From the NCBI GenBank assembly GCA_023853785.1, contig JAJIRX010000590.1, positions 496,001 through 560,000 of the forward strand: a stretch of DNA of 64,000 bases, given 5' to 3'. The translations under genes were made by a program, and so were the position numbers. This DNA comes from Psilocybe azurescens (taxonomy: Eukaryota > Basidiomycota > Agaricomycetes > Agaricales > Agrocybaceae). The number at the start of each line of letters is the position of its first letter. Position 1 is the first letter of the stretch. Below are positions 1 through 10,029 of this stretch, piece after piece. The notes beneath the pieces were generated by a model. That model worked only from the letters and a program-made list of their open reading frames with translations, was not told where the DNA came from and made no database searches.

Positions 1-120
1 TGTACTACAAATAGATGGTTGGCCAATAAAGGACATACCGCTATTTCATGCTCGAGCTTCTTGGTTATACAATGTAGCCACATCTGGAGCCAGGGCCGTC
101 CTTGTGACCTTTCTTGTTCC

Positions 121-130
121 GATATAAATA
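121..130 (+). promoter_or_regulatory. TATA-like box of the oxygenase gene
   Basis: An AT-rich TATAAATA-type core lies about 105 bp upstream of the ATG at 233 and is followed by pyrimidine-rich sequence, as is usual for strongly expressed fungal genes. Confidence 0.4.
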
Positions 131-232
131 TAGAATGTAAGGGAAAGGCAAACCTCGAACTCGTGGGTCCTTTGCTCCTCTTTTAGTTTCGTCATCTCAC
201 CGATAAGCCTTCTTTACTTTCGCCCAGTTGTT

Positions 233-1946
233 ATGCCAGCTCTCGCATATCCACCATTCCCTGATGATGTGCCAACTCACCCCCTGCTGATCATTGACTA
301 CCAGCTAATAAAGAACCGAAATGCAGAAGAAATCGCAAAGTTGTGGGAAGCCGGAACAAAGCTGGGTTTTTGGTAGTAAGTCGCTCCATTGTTCCATGGT
401 CAAAGGTGCTCAACTGAGGTGCGGCAGTCTAAAGAACCATGGAGCTGATGACCTGGTAGATGGGATGTTTTCGCTGGGAGCTGAAGTCATGGCTCTTCCT
501 ATGGAAGAGAAACTGAGATTTGAACAGGGAGACGACGGAATGTCGTTCGGGTATGTACCTTTCCCTTCCTTAACGGCGTCATCCGTTCCTGGCCCTGAAC
601 AGACGTCGCTTCGCAGATACAAGGCTGCAGGTGCAAACGCCGTCGATGCAACCGGTGAACGTGATACTGTAGAATTTCTGAACGTGGCGAAGGACGACGC
701 CTTGGCGTGGCCTCAGCAAGCTAGGAGAGCATACCCGGACACGGCGAACGCTCGAATGGAATCCACCATCGTCCCATTCGTCAAGAAATCACTGGAAGTC
801 AATAATACTCTCCTTGAAGTATTCAACGACAGACTTGGCCTCCCATCTGGCACTCTCCTCCGTTTCCATACCGCTGGTGAGTATAGTGGGAGTGACACTC
901 ATATGCTCGCCTAGACTTGAAGACACCATACCCAAGCCTCAGCTACGAAGGCTATATTATGGTAAGTAGTATGTAGTCCACACTATCCCGCTCTTCTTCT
1001 CTCCCAGCCACCCCTTGGTGGCCGAGTACGCAAATTTATTACACCCACAGGCATAAGCCAGTATGTAGCAACCTTTTTTTTCTTTTCTATTATCAGCACC
1101 CCCTTCTGTTTAGATACACACGTAGTACCAAGCCAAGGCAGGGGCCCGCCCCACAGAGGCTATAAAATAACAAAAAAAAAAAAAAAAAAAAAATAGTGGG
1201 AGTGAAGCCCGGATTATCAAGAACCCTCCCACCTCCAACACGACCAAGCAAGCCATTGGGAGCCATACCGATTTTGGTACGCTTGTGAGTGACCATGAGA
1301 AAAGATCCTGTAACGCAGTTATGTGCTAATCTTGGCATGATAATAAGTCCTTTCTTCACAATCGCCTAGGAGGCCTACAGGTCTTCGTTCCCGGTGCCGA
1401 GTCATGGCAATATGTGAAGGTTTGTAATCGCTCCTTGCGTGGTGCCTTCTTAAATTAATTTCGATTGAAAAAGCCTATTCCCAACCACGCAATCTGCAAT
1501 ATCGGGGACGCGTTGGCTATCTTTAGTGGAGGTATTCTCCGCTCTAACCTCCACAGAGTCATGTATGTCCGAAATGCCCGTTCTCGCGCGTGAGCACTCT
1601 CTGATTAACATCTACTCAGCCCTCCGCCAGGTCTCCAGGCTGGACTTGAGCGCTGGTCATTGGTGTTCTTCACGAGACCTGGTAATTCGTCCTTGTTAAC
1701 GGCACTAGTTCAAGATAGTCCCATGATTGCCGAGGCCGTTCGCTCTGCCCCTCCCGGAAAATTCGAAACAGGGTCAACGGCTTTGGATTGGTTTTCGAGG
1801 CGAATTAAGAACCAGCGAATTAAGAACCGAAAGGTACATCTGTTGGTTTAACTCGTAGCCTGCCTTTATTGATCAGCATTGTTTAACTTCTGTAGGGACC
1901 AGAGACTTGGATGGCTAGCCGAGGTACGGAACAAGTCGAGGTCTAA
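233..1946 (+). pseudogene. 2-oxoglutarate/Fe(II)-dependent oxygenase (isopenicillin N synthase-like), exon split by a retroposon
   Basis: The gene starts at ATG 233 (MPALAYPPFPDD) and, with the insertion removed, reads as seven exons giving about 349 residues. Introns are 376-427, 551-616, 1285-1347, 1420-1473, 1563-1619 and 1834-1895. An N-terminal DIOX_N-type part (GFWYLKNHG) is followed by the 2OG-Fe(II) core with HTDFG (the HxD iron ligands), a second histidine in NLHR and the RWS 2-oxoglutarate site. Such enzymes hydroxylate, desaturate or cyclise small molecules; the substrate cannot be read from sequence. The third exon should run GEYSGSEARIIKNPP but is cut after GEYSGS by a 310-bp insertion that brings an in-frame stop (TAG at 912-914) and a frame change. 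No GT-AG pair I tried removes the insert in frame. Near the C terminus IKNQRIKNRK is a short internal duplication. The disruption is probably recent, because the rest is intact. Confidence 0.8.
896..1192 (+). mobile_element. SINE-like or retroposed element with poly(A) tail and 13-bp target duplication
   Basis: The 13-mer ATAGTGGGAGTGA occurs at 883-895 and again at 1193-1205. Between the copies lies about 297 bp that ends in an A-rich tail starting near 1168 and closing with an uninterrupted run of about 22 A. Target duplication plus terminal poly(A) is the signature of LINE-type target-primed insertion. I see no open frame and no convincing Pol III A/B boxes (TGGCCGAGTA near 1019 is only loosely A-box-like), so the class (SINE, or a retroposed transcript) is undecided. 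It lies in an exon of the oxygenase gene, in the sense orientation. Confidence 0.8.
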
Positions 1947-2314
1947 CGGATTTTGTCGCGTTCGAGTTCATATTTTTGACGCTCAAACTGTACAATACTG
2001 AACGTGCATGTTTTTTTTTATATATCTTTTGGAAAGACTCAAATGCATTCTCTATTCTCTGAGAATTGAATGTCGAATACTTCCCAAACTCACTCATCTT
2101 TACACTTGGAGCTTTTCTTAGAACAATAAATATCTCCTGCCGAGATCGTCCAGCTTCTATAATTGGTTGGTTGTTATTCTACAATAATAGGTCGCTCCCG
2201 GCTGAGACCACATTCGTATTTGGTCTACTTAGCTCATAATTTGATGCACATGCTTTGACATATTTGTCCTCTATGATCAATTTCGTCATACTGTGCTGGT
2301 TCGAGATAACCGTC
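1947..2314. other. Intergenic spacer, malic enzyme promoter region
   Basis: AT-rich spacer between two plus-strand genes. It has a T-run followed by TATATATC near 2020. No coding frame is conserved enough to call. Confidence 0.5.
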
Positions 2315-4626
2315 ATGGCAGCCCTCAACGTCCACAAACCGCCCAATCTCATACCAGCTCTTCGCATCGCCCTGCGTGGACACGCTATCCTCGAGAACCC
2401 GCGATATAACAAAGGTACAGGGTTCACTTTAAAAGAACGGAAAGCCTTCGGATTGGAGGGACGTCTCCCTTATCGGACCAACAGCCTCGACGAACAATGT
2501 GATCGTGCTTATACTCAACTCAACCAGCGAGATACGCCGTTGCGTAAAAATACATTCTTACAGAGTCTGAAGGATCAGAACTGGATCCTTTACTTCTCGT
2601 TATTAGCTCGTCACCTCAAGGAGTTGATCCCCATCATATACACTCCAACTGAGGTACGTGGGCTTCATCTGTTCTCTATGCGATTCGAGGGTTGATTGGG
2701 TGAGCCAGGCAGAAGCAATCGCATCATACTCACACATCTTTCGTCGAAGTGACGGCCTCTTCCTAACATTCCCTGACGAAGATATCATGGAGGAAATGTT
2801 TTTGGAGCAGACACGCGGACGCGATATTGAATTGATTGTTGTTACGGACGCAGAAGCCATCCTCGGGATTGGGGATCAAGGTGTCGGGGTTAGTATAGGA
2901 CTTTATTCGTTGTGCTCCTTTCTAAATAATTTCTGAAATACAGGGCATCGGTGTAATTATTCAATTGACTTGTGATATCTTACGGGAAGCTCACGTCAAG
3001 TTCAGATTTCTACAGCAAAATCTGTCATATACACGTAAGACTGCTCTCAAGACGGCGGTGTGTTAAGTGGAGCGGGGGATCCGTCGCTAACTGAAGAATA
3101 TTTTTAGGCTTGTAGGCGGTGTTGACCCTTCTAAATCTCTCAGTGTGACGCTCGACGTCGGCACAAACAATGAGGACCTCTTGAACGACCCGTTGTATGT
3201 GGTATGCCTGCATATTTTTATTTTAAAAAATGGCCCATCGTTTATGTATTAACTGTAGGGATGGCCGGAGAGGCGCATTCGAGGAGAAGCATACGACAGA
3301 TTTGTCGATAAGTGAGAGCTTGTACTTCTCTATCCAATATGTGCGGTGGATAACATGATCTTCAAGATTTGTGCAGCTCGTCCGAAAGTATTATCCTCAC
3401 AGCCTCCTCCATTTCGAGGACTTTGGTGTAACCAATGCTCATCGTATCCTGGACCGATACCACGATACGCATGCCGTTTTCAACGATGATATGTACTGTC
3501 GTGCCTATCTTTTCACTCTGAATGAGAGCTAACCAATGCAGGATTTGATCTCATAGCCAAGGAACAGGGGCGGTCACTCTCGCTTGCATTATGTCTGCTA
3601 TACGTGTTTCGAGTCGTGCACGCGCATCTGCCTCTTCACCCGAAAAGAAGAAACTTTCCGAGCAACGATACATTATCTTCGGTGCAGGATCTGCCGGCAT
3701 GGGAATCGCCGTTCAGCTCCGCGACGCGATAGTCTCTGCGGATGGTCTATCTCGTTCCGATGCCAACCGTCTCTTCTGGATGATTGACAGAGATGGGCTA
3801 TTACATCAGAATCTGGAAATACAAGGAGTCACGGAGCACACGAAGGAGTTTGTCCGGCCTACTGAAGAAGGATGGGGTGGGAATGAACATGTATCACTTT
3901 TGAAAGTCGTGGAGAAGGTACGGCCCACTGTACTGATCGGGTGCTCCACTTCTGCAGGCGCGTTTACGAAGGAGGTTATTGAGGCAATGATGCGAGGGTT
4001 AGATGAGGGCGCTCACCCTATCATCCTGCCGCTTTCGAATCCTAGTCGCTTGGCTGAAGCAACGCCAAAGGATCTCATGCATTGGACAAGTGGTAGAGCT
4101 CTCATTGCCACGGGGAGTCCCTTCGAAAGTGTCAAGATGAAAGTTGACGGAAAGGACATGGAGTTCTTGTGAGCTTATTTATTCTCACATTCATGCGTCG
4201 GGAGTTAATGCATACTGCCCTGAATCGTATAGCATTGCAGAATGTAACAATGCGTTGATCTATCCGGGCCTTGGATTCGGCTCGATCTTATCTCAGTCTC
4301 GGACCGTCACTGATACAATGCTCATCGCTGGCGCGAAGCGTCTTGCTGAGCTTTCCCCTGCGCTTAGCAGTACAGATGACGGGGAATATAATGGGGCAGC
4401 TTTGCTGCCCGATTTCAGAGATTCACCTAGGGTCAACTTCGAGGTAGGCGTCACCGTTGCAGAACATGCTGTGAAAGAAGGTACTGCGACAGCTGACTGG
4501 TCGGGGACTACTGATGAAGAAAGAGAAAGGGGAATCCAGGAGGTACGGAATAGGGCGGAGAAGAAGGTATGGGTGCCCATTTACCCGGAGTACATCTACG
4601 ACCAGAATGGTCAGAACGATGCGTAA
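2315..4626 (+). CDS. NAD-dependent malic enzyme
   Basis: Oxidatively decarboxylates L-malate to pyruvate with reduction of NAD(P), normally in mitochondria in fungi. Nine exons give 611 residues; introns are 2654-2708, 2889-2943, 2953-3005, 3035-3107, 3202-3258, 3312-3366, 3493-3556 and 4169-4232, so exon 3 is only 9 nt (GIG). Family signatures in order: [13 protein letters not shown] (the catalytic-Tyr region), [55 protein letters not shown], the dinucleotide-binding [35 protein letters not shown] and [16 protein letters not shown] chose ATG 2315 (MAALNVHK) because the frame upstream has no ATG before it and adds only a hydrophobic stretch. There is no obvious mitochondrial presequence, so localisation is uncertain. 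Length fits the family and no damage is seen. Confidence 0.95.
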
Positions 4627-5133
4627 TAAGTAAAGGTTGGAAGCTGATACCCGAGATTCGAGCCATCAACATAGGAGATAAAAATATGAAGTTAAAGATT
4701 AGGAATACAATTTGGATACATGGTGTCATGCATAAGTACTAGTGATTTACAGAGTTAGTCGGCTTGTACTACCTGCCCAACCTGAAGTCGGCGGCGATAT
4801 TTAGGCAGTTAGCGAATTGCGTCTAATGATATATGAGAATTCAGAGAATTTAACAACACGGTACATGCTAATGGTTCGACAATGCATCCTGTCCACTGCG
4901 ACTATTTGTTTGATATCACAGGCTATTACAGCCGTTAACATAGGCGATTTATATTCCCCATTCTGAGGACACTCTCAAAGGATAATTATTCGTCTTTGGC
5001 TTCGTTTCCATCAGTCCATGTCAACTAAAAGACCGAGCAGATATTCCTTTATATAACATGTGACATTTTTAATACGATCCCGGAATGAACAATCTCCACG
5101 ATGGGTCAAATAACTGCCTTGTTGACATCTTCG
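4627..5133. other. Intergenic spacer
   Basis: About 500 bp between the malic enzyme stop and the 3' end of the minus-strand F-box pseudogene, AT-rich. I see no gene or repeat in it. Confidence 0.4.
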
Positions 5134-6892
5134 TCAACGAAGTTTCATTGAGGTTATTAGGGCCACTCGAGGCTCTCTAAATCTTTGACATCTCAGAGAT
5201 TCTACAGGTCGTTTCGGTCCAGATAGCGGTCCATAAAATATCCAGTAGCTGAGGCCATGGAACTTCCAGGCCAATGACGTGTCTAGCAGTAAAAATTTTC
5301 CCGTACCCGTCGTTAATTGGGTGGACGAAATGCCGAAGGCTGGGCAGAATCGTTCTTGAAGATCAGCTTCAGCGGAGACAGCTGCGATGCGAGCAAGGAG
5401 GGCGGATAATCCTACAATCCTTCGAGAACGAGTTCCTCGATAAATAGAAGACCTCGGAGCAATGTAATTAATGCGTCCTCGTTCGCTGTGAAGTAGGGCA
5501 GGTGAAGAGAGGTTATGATGCACCCTGATCGTTCCGCAAAAGAAAAAATAAGGTCAACGTTAGCGCTTCCCATCCCTTCGAAAACGAGAGTTATGCGTCT
5601 CAGAGAGGGTGATATGACCTCGGTCAAGAAACGATTGATGTCAAAATAGCTAATCTGGCCGAAGTAAAGTTTTTGAGATAAAGAAAGAGATAAAGGAGTG
5701 TATGGAGTCGCCGAGTCTGCTGTCTGCGACTTAAAAAGACCTAAGGCAAGTCGGCACTCAATTATATTCGGAGCTTGGGAAAGCATTTCGATGCAATCTC
5801 GCATGATAAAACCTTTGGCTGGGATCTGGGTGAGGGTTCACCAATCTAATTTGGCCGACTGAAAAGGATAGGTTTGGATACGAAGATATCGTGGCCGTAG
5901 TCGACATGGAAGATGGTGGTGTCTGAAAGGTCTGTTATATCCCACGAAGAACGGCCTTCCCCATTCTGTACTATTATCTTTATCTCGCGCAGAAGGGGGA
6001 CGCCGCTGGTATGGCTGTCTACATTGAAGGCTTATAAGAGCTCGGCGTGCTGCTTGATACAAAGGTTCTCCCGGCGAGACGAATGACTGTTGATAACGTC
6101 AATGGAAGGTACGAGCCTTGCGTGAAGTGCGTCCAACTCAGGAATTCTGTTGGTCCAAGGATAAGTGCTATAGCCAGCGAGCTTTGGTTTGATAGCTATG
6201 TACGTTGCAAGTGAGAGAATGCCTGCTCTCGATGGTCATTGTCGGAAGATCTCCTTTTGTAAGTGGTTTGGAGGAGCATCGAAATCACCGTAAGGGCCAT
6301 AATCGTCAAGATCATAACTGCAATACCAATAGAGCTTGAGCCTCACGTCCTTCCACAATTGGGTGTTGTTCTGTGAGATTGCACGTCAGTTCTTGTAGAC
6401 AGCACTCAACGTGAGTGGGGCAGAGAAGTAGCGCGATGACTTCAAATCAAGGTCATCACAATCAGTGGTCCAGAAATCATCTGCAATAGACGCCTCTAAA
6501 ATGAGAGAGGCGACTTCAAGGGGTATTCGACTACTCAGCGGGTCATGCTCTCTGTTGACCGCTGCGGCCATATGTTCGTAAGCGATAAGTAAGCGCTCGA
6601 GAAGCGTCGTCTTTCCGGACTTTCGGAGATTTGCTCCTCCAACTTGAGGTAATTGGAACAGGCCTGGAACAGGCCGTCGTTATGCACTTGCATTTTCCAC
6701 CCGTCCTGCCGGAAGTTCCTTGAGCTTCTAGCAAAAAAACATTTAGAATCGTTGCTCAAACTGTCTATACAACCCAAGGTTAATTACTCGTTAGGATATT
6801 ATTCAGATAGTGAGTCACTCACTCTTTGAAGAAGACTTGGTGGCACCACGCCTTTTCCTCGTTGTTCGCGTTCGTTCCTTTCGTGGGCACAT
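5134..6892 (-). pseudogene. F-box/leucine-rich-repeat-like protein, decayed
   Basis: On the minus strand a start at 6892 gives MCPRKERTRTTRKRRG followed by a GT-AG intron near 6770-6830. A heptad-like stretch (KLEEQISE) precedes an F-box-like core (PLSSRIPLEVASLILEASI) and QNNTQLWKDVRL, the layout of the large basidiomycete F-box family. Damage is plain: a one-base frame change near 6600-6630 between QISE and LLERLLIAYEHM; a TGA where the family has Trp (VYKN*RAISQ, near 6385); and further stops and frame changes before the C-terminal repeats. Those repeats remain readable at 5412-5840 (LTQIPAKGFIMRDCIEM, APNIIECRL, EELVLEGL). F-box proteins recruit substrates to SCF ubiquitin ligases; this copy cannot encode a full product. 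Confidence 0.7.
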
Positions 6893-6927
6893 TGTCGTAG
6901 TTCTAGGGCTGGGTTATTTTTGCGGGT

Positions 6928-6961
6928 GTTAATAACGCTGTTATATAACAGCGTTATTAAC
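6928..6961. repeat. Perfect 34-bp palindrome
   Basis: The two 17-base arms are exact reverse complements meeting in TATATA. It lies about 36 bp upstream of the F-box pseudogene start. The equivalent stretch of unit B (about 9185-9218) is recognisable but no longer palindromic. Confidence 0.8.
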
Positions 6962-7141
6962 GTGATATTAACATGATATTAACGTGTTCTTCACTTAGGT
7001 AAAACCTAGAACTTCGATTTTGATATAGAATGTTAAACGTTAAGGCCTAAGGTTTAGCGATGGCAGAACGGCAACTATCGACAACTGTCGGACCTCAAGC
7101 GCACAATAATGTCTTACGAATGAAAAACCCAGGGGTTTCGT

Positions 7142-7172
7142 TTGGAAAGGGGGTTTGCAAATAGATTAATCC
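7142..7172. repeat. End-like sequence related to the TIR element at 47.15-48.0 kb
   Basis: This stretch ends in AAATAGATTAATCC preceded by GGAAAGGGGGTTTGC, closely matching the right terminus of the 47151-47998 element. Unit B has the same at about 10173-10203. No partner inverted end was found nearby, so it may be a solo or truncated end that predates the duplication. Confidence 0.45.
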
Positions 7173-7825
7173 ACAGGACTGGCTGGAATTCATTTCGTAT
7201 CTTTCACGCAAGCCGAGTACGTGGATCATTCAACATGTCATTTGCAATTCTTTTCATATAAGCACATGCGGTCCAAGCATAGCTAGCTTAATTTGAATAG
7301 CTCTGAGGTACTTAGCTTGAGTAAGACATTCTGTGTTTAGAATAAACATAAGTGAACTTGGCTGGCCCATCCCTGAGTGTAGCGTTCATTGAAGCCGACT
7401 CCAGCTTGAATACAAGCACATCAATCAGAGTATTCTGCCATTCCTTTGCGCTTTGTTCTTGTCGATGAACCCGAATCATCCGGTATACTTGTATGACATA
7501 TTGGTGCTAGAAGCTATCCTGCTCATTTATTCTTATCGAAGGCGTCGTGAATTCATTCAATATGAAGCACCACTGCTCTGGCGCTTCCTGAGTCCCGCGA
7601 CGCTTTTGCTGGTGTGGTGTATCACAGGATGTAGTATTAAAACAAGCCCATTGTTAAAGCAATTCAGAATGATGCTGTGCAAGGAAAACTAGACCATATA
7701 TACTCTTCTCGGTTCTATGATTAAAATATCCTTGTTTAGAATCATCATTAACTCCTCGTACCTAAAATAGCTCTCTAGAATTAAATACCTGTGAACAACT
7801 GAAACGATTTGTCCTCCATCGGTCT

Positions 7826-7835
7826 GTCTATATAA
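7826..7835 (+). promoter_or_regulatory. TATA box of secreted repeat-protein gene A
   Basis: CTATATAATG about 210 bp before the ATG, conserved in unit B near 10847. The distance is explained by a 5'-UTR intron at 7896-8033 (GTGAGC...TTAG) that is also conserved in B (10917-11064). Confidence 0.55.
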
Positions 7836-8039
7836 TGCGCATGATACTTCAACTTGCTCGTCAGTGATCTACTCAAAGTTTCGCTTTACAAACAGGTGAG
7901 CGACCTCTCCTTCAGTCGATTATAATATTCATCGTCGCTCAAGTATTATCAGCTTACACGCATCCTATCCAATCAGTATGTGCGTTACTTGCATAAACAC
8001 ACTGTAATCCTACCTGAAACTTTTCTTCATTAGTCAAAA

Positions 8040-8672
8040 ATGTTTCCCTCTTCATCTCTAACTGCCTTTCTCGTCTCTGTGCTCATCGTTCAGGCCGTTG
8101 CATTACCCCAATTTGGAAGCAAAAGCAGCGGCAGTGGCGGCTCTGGCAATGGAAGGGGTCACAGCTGCAACGGCGTCGAGGAAACCAACAACGGCAACAA
8201 CAACGGGCGGTTGTGTGAGTATTACCCCCGCGAGCCGGAGCCAAGGTTCGGGAGCGGCATTAAAGACCCTGGCCACATCGGAGGTGGTCCCCACCACGAC
8301 AACAGCAACAAGCGCCGCGAGCCGGAGCCAAAATTTGAGAACGGCATTGAAGGGGACCCTGGGAACGCAGGCCCAAGCCACGGCAGAGGTGGCCCCCACC
8401 GCAACGAACGCCGCGAGCCGGAGCCAAAATTCGAGAACGGCATCAAAGGGGACCCCGGGAACGCAGGCCCAAGCCACGGCAGAGGGGGCCCCCACCACAA
8501 CCCCCGCTCTGGGAACGAAGGTTCAAGCCATGACAACAACAACGAGCGCCGCGAGGCAGAGCCACAATTTGGGAGTAAAGGAAACCCCGGGAGCGCAGGA
8601 GGCCGCAACAGAGGAGGCCCCCACCGTGGCAACGATAACGCGGGCGTGTACTACACCAACTCCGGGAACTGA
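8040..8672 (+). CDS. Secreted Kex2-type repeat precursor, copy A
   Basis: The 210-residue protein begins with a signal peptide (hydrophobic LTAFLVSVLIVQAVA, probable cleavage near VALPQ). A Gly/Ser/Asn-rich stretch follows, then four imperfect repeats, three of which start after a dibasic site: KRREPEPKFENGI, RREPEPKFENGI and RREAEPQFGSK. The first unit has PREPEPRFG in place of a dibasic. Each unit continues with GDPGNAGPSHGRGGPH-like sequence; the two middle units are nearly identical at DNA level, about 93-96 bp. A dibasic site followed by EPEP or EAEP is what Kex2 endoprotease and a Ste13-like dipeptidyl aminopeptidase process in fungal peptide precursors, so this looks like a Kex2-processed repeat protein releasing Gly/Pro-rich peptides. 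The peptides' function is unknown. After the TGA at 8670 the same frame continues for 24 similar residues. Confidence 0.65.
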   Translation: MFPSSSLTAFLVSVLIVQAVALPQFGSKSSGSGGSGNGRGHSCNGVEETNNGNNNGRLCEYYPREPEPRFGSGIKDPGHIGGGPHHDNSNKRREPEPKFENGIEGDPGNAGPSHGRGGPHRNERREPEPKFENGIKGDPGNAGPSHGRGGPHHNPRSGNEGSSHDNNNERREAEPQFGSKGNPGSAGGRNRGGPHRGNDNAGVYYTNSGN

Positions 8673-8747
8673 GGCGCCAACAGTGGAAATGGCTCTGGAG
8701 GAGCCAACAATGGCAACAGCAACGGGCGCTTGTACGGTTATTATTGA
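8673..8747 (+). other. Open continuation of the copy A frame beyond its stop
   Basis: In frame with the preceding gene, 24 codons encode an Asn/Gly/Ser-rich tail (GANSGNGSGG..NNGNSNGRLYGYY) that mirrors the region after the signal peptide (TNNGNNNGRLCEYY), then TGA at 8745. The upstream TGA may be a recent nonsense change or a readthrough stop. Confidence 0.5.
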
Positions 8748-9063
8748 TATCTCCGGGAGCAGAACTGAATCTGATAGGAGGGGGTGGACACGAAATTGGG
8801 ACCAGAAAAGTGAAGACGGAAAAATAAAAACATGGCCGTATTTGATGTTCTCGATGTAGTCTCGATAAAGTTCTTTTACGACAATTTGATTTAACGCATT
8901 CGGAACACTGAAACTCCTTGCATAACGACCCCCATTTTTGAAAAGGCGCTTTAAAAAGTGAACAGACACGGAATCCACTCCGATTCGCCAATACTGCTAC
9001 AACCAGTGTTGACATGATTAATACTCCACTTATCTTCATACCTATTTGCGCTGTATTGGGTAT

Positions 9064-9107
9064 ATGACGCGTCACGAGGGAATTGTTTTGTGACGTCATG
9101 CTGGTTC
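9064..9107. repeat. 44-bp exact repeat, copy 1, with TGACGCGTCA and TGACGTCA arms
   Basis: Identical over all 44 bases to 12471-12514. The motif contains near-complementary arms TGACGCGTCAC and GTGACGTCA around a 14-base loop, and TGACGTCA is a CRE/ATF-type palindrome. It sits at the end of unit A; the second copy sits at the end of unit B. Confidence 0.75.
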
Positions 9108-9262
9108 CGTTTTCCTTCGTTGTTCGTGTTCGTTCCTTTCGTGGTTACGTTGTCGTAGCTCTAGGGTTGGGTTATTTTGCTGGTGTATATAGCGTTGTTA
9201 TATAATAGCGTTATTACCGTGTTCTTCACTTGTGTAAAACCCAGAACTTCGGTTTTGATATA

Positions 9263-10029
9263 TGATGTCAGATATACTCAAAACTAAGGAAGCATACTTC
9301 GAAATGAAATACTAATTTAGAGCACTGTTTCGCATATTTATCCTATTCTAGAGAAGAAGGGTATGAACTAGAATAATGGACGAAATTTTACTTTATAGGT
9401 ATTTCAACAATCTAGAAGAAATAAAATCCGGCATCTCGCGATTTTGAATTGTAAAACTATTCCGCCATCGCTCTGGCATGCATACATAGTCGGAGTCCAA
9501 AATGCGTGGAGAATATCCAAAGAGCGACGCTGGATACGAGTTTCATCTTCAGACTTGCGTTATTTAGTGTTTACAGTCGGACTGAGGCAGTCGTCTACGT
9601 CGCTTCTGTTGCTTTCCACTGTTTCTTATTAATAGGTAGACCCCGTGAAAACGTATAACTGGGATGATCGAGGGTAGGCCAAGAGGCGGAGGTGCGAGGA
9701 CCATTTCTTCTGTATTGGCACACGGTGCTGTTCTGAGCAGAAAATGTGGAGTTTTTCAAGAGGCGAGTCATAATAGGTCCCGATGCTCTTGTATCGCAGC
9801 TGACTGGTGTTTTACGTGCAGGCCACTTACTTACTGCAGCTTGAATCGCTAAAAACGAGCCAAAAACGAGAATTCTATAGGCAGTGGCTATTAGCAAATG
9901 GACGCGGTGATTGAAGGTTTGATATCTATTTATGCAACCAGTAAACTTTCTCCCGCACTGGGGTCATAAGTGTCGTCGTACCGAAAACGAGTTGGTGGCA
10001 GTAAACCGTAACGAGTGTCATGTTTGTTC
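9263..10029. other. Unit B-specific segment, insertion or deletion difference
   Basis: Flanked on both sides by sequence that is contiguous in unit A (around 7025-7035). No terminal repeats, target duplication or convincing gene was found, so it may be an insertion in B or a deletion in A. Confidence 0.5.

Larger units (their letters stand above)
6850..9107. repeat. Tandem duplication, unit A
   Basis: Unit A runs from the 5' end of the F-box pseudogene through the secreted-protein gene to a 44-bp motif. Its first part (6850-7030) aligns with 9107-9265, and 7031-8260 aligns with 10030-11290 with scattered substitutions and small indels. Shared landmarks are the TATA box, the 5'-UTR intron and the signal-peptide exon. 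Confidence 0.75.

Noticed and set aside
2255..2314. Upstream extension of malic enzyme as a targeting peptide
   Set aside because: The open stretch begins without ATG and would be hydrophobic and poor in Arg/Ser, unlike a mitochondrial presequence.
6590..6660. A P-loop-like word (SGKTTLLERLL) on the minus strand in the F-box pseudogene
   Set aside because: It spans the point where the frame breaks and has no NTPase context; chance.
7453..7692. A small open frame conserved between units A and B (10516-10713 in B)
   Set aside because: Between the copies most base changes alter the amino acid, there is a three-base indel, and the start region is frame-shifted. This looks like neutral drift of promoter-region DNA, not a protein.
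8098..8859. A 253-codon second frame overlapping the secreted repeat protein
   Set aside because: It arises because the repeat DNA is GC-rich and low in stops; it has no signal peptide or recognisable motif, while the other frame has both.
9064..9107. Helitron 3' end (hairpin followed by CTGG)
   Set aside because: The loop is 14 bases and the arms are imperfect; Helitron ends have tight GC-rich hairpins, and no TC start or A/T insertion site was found.
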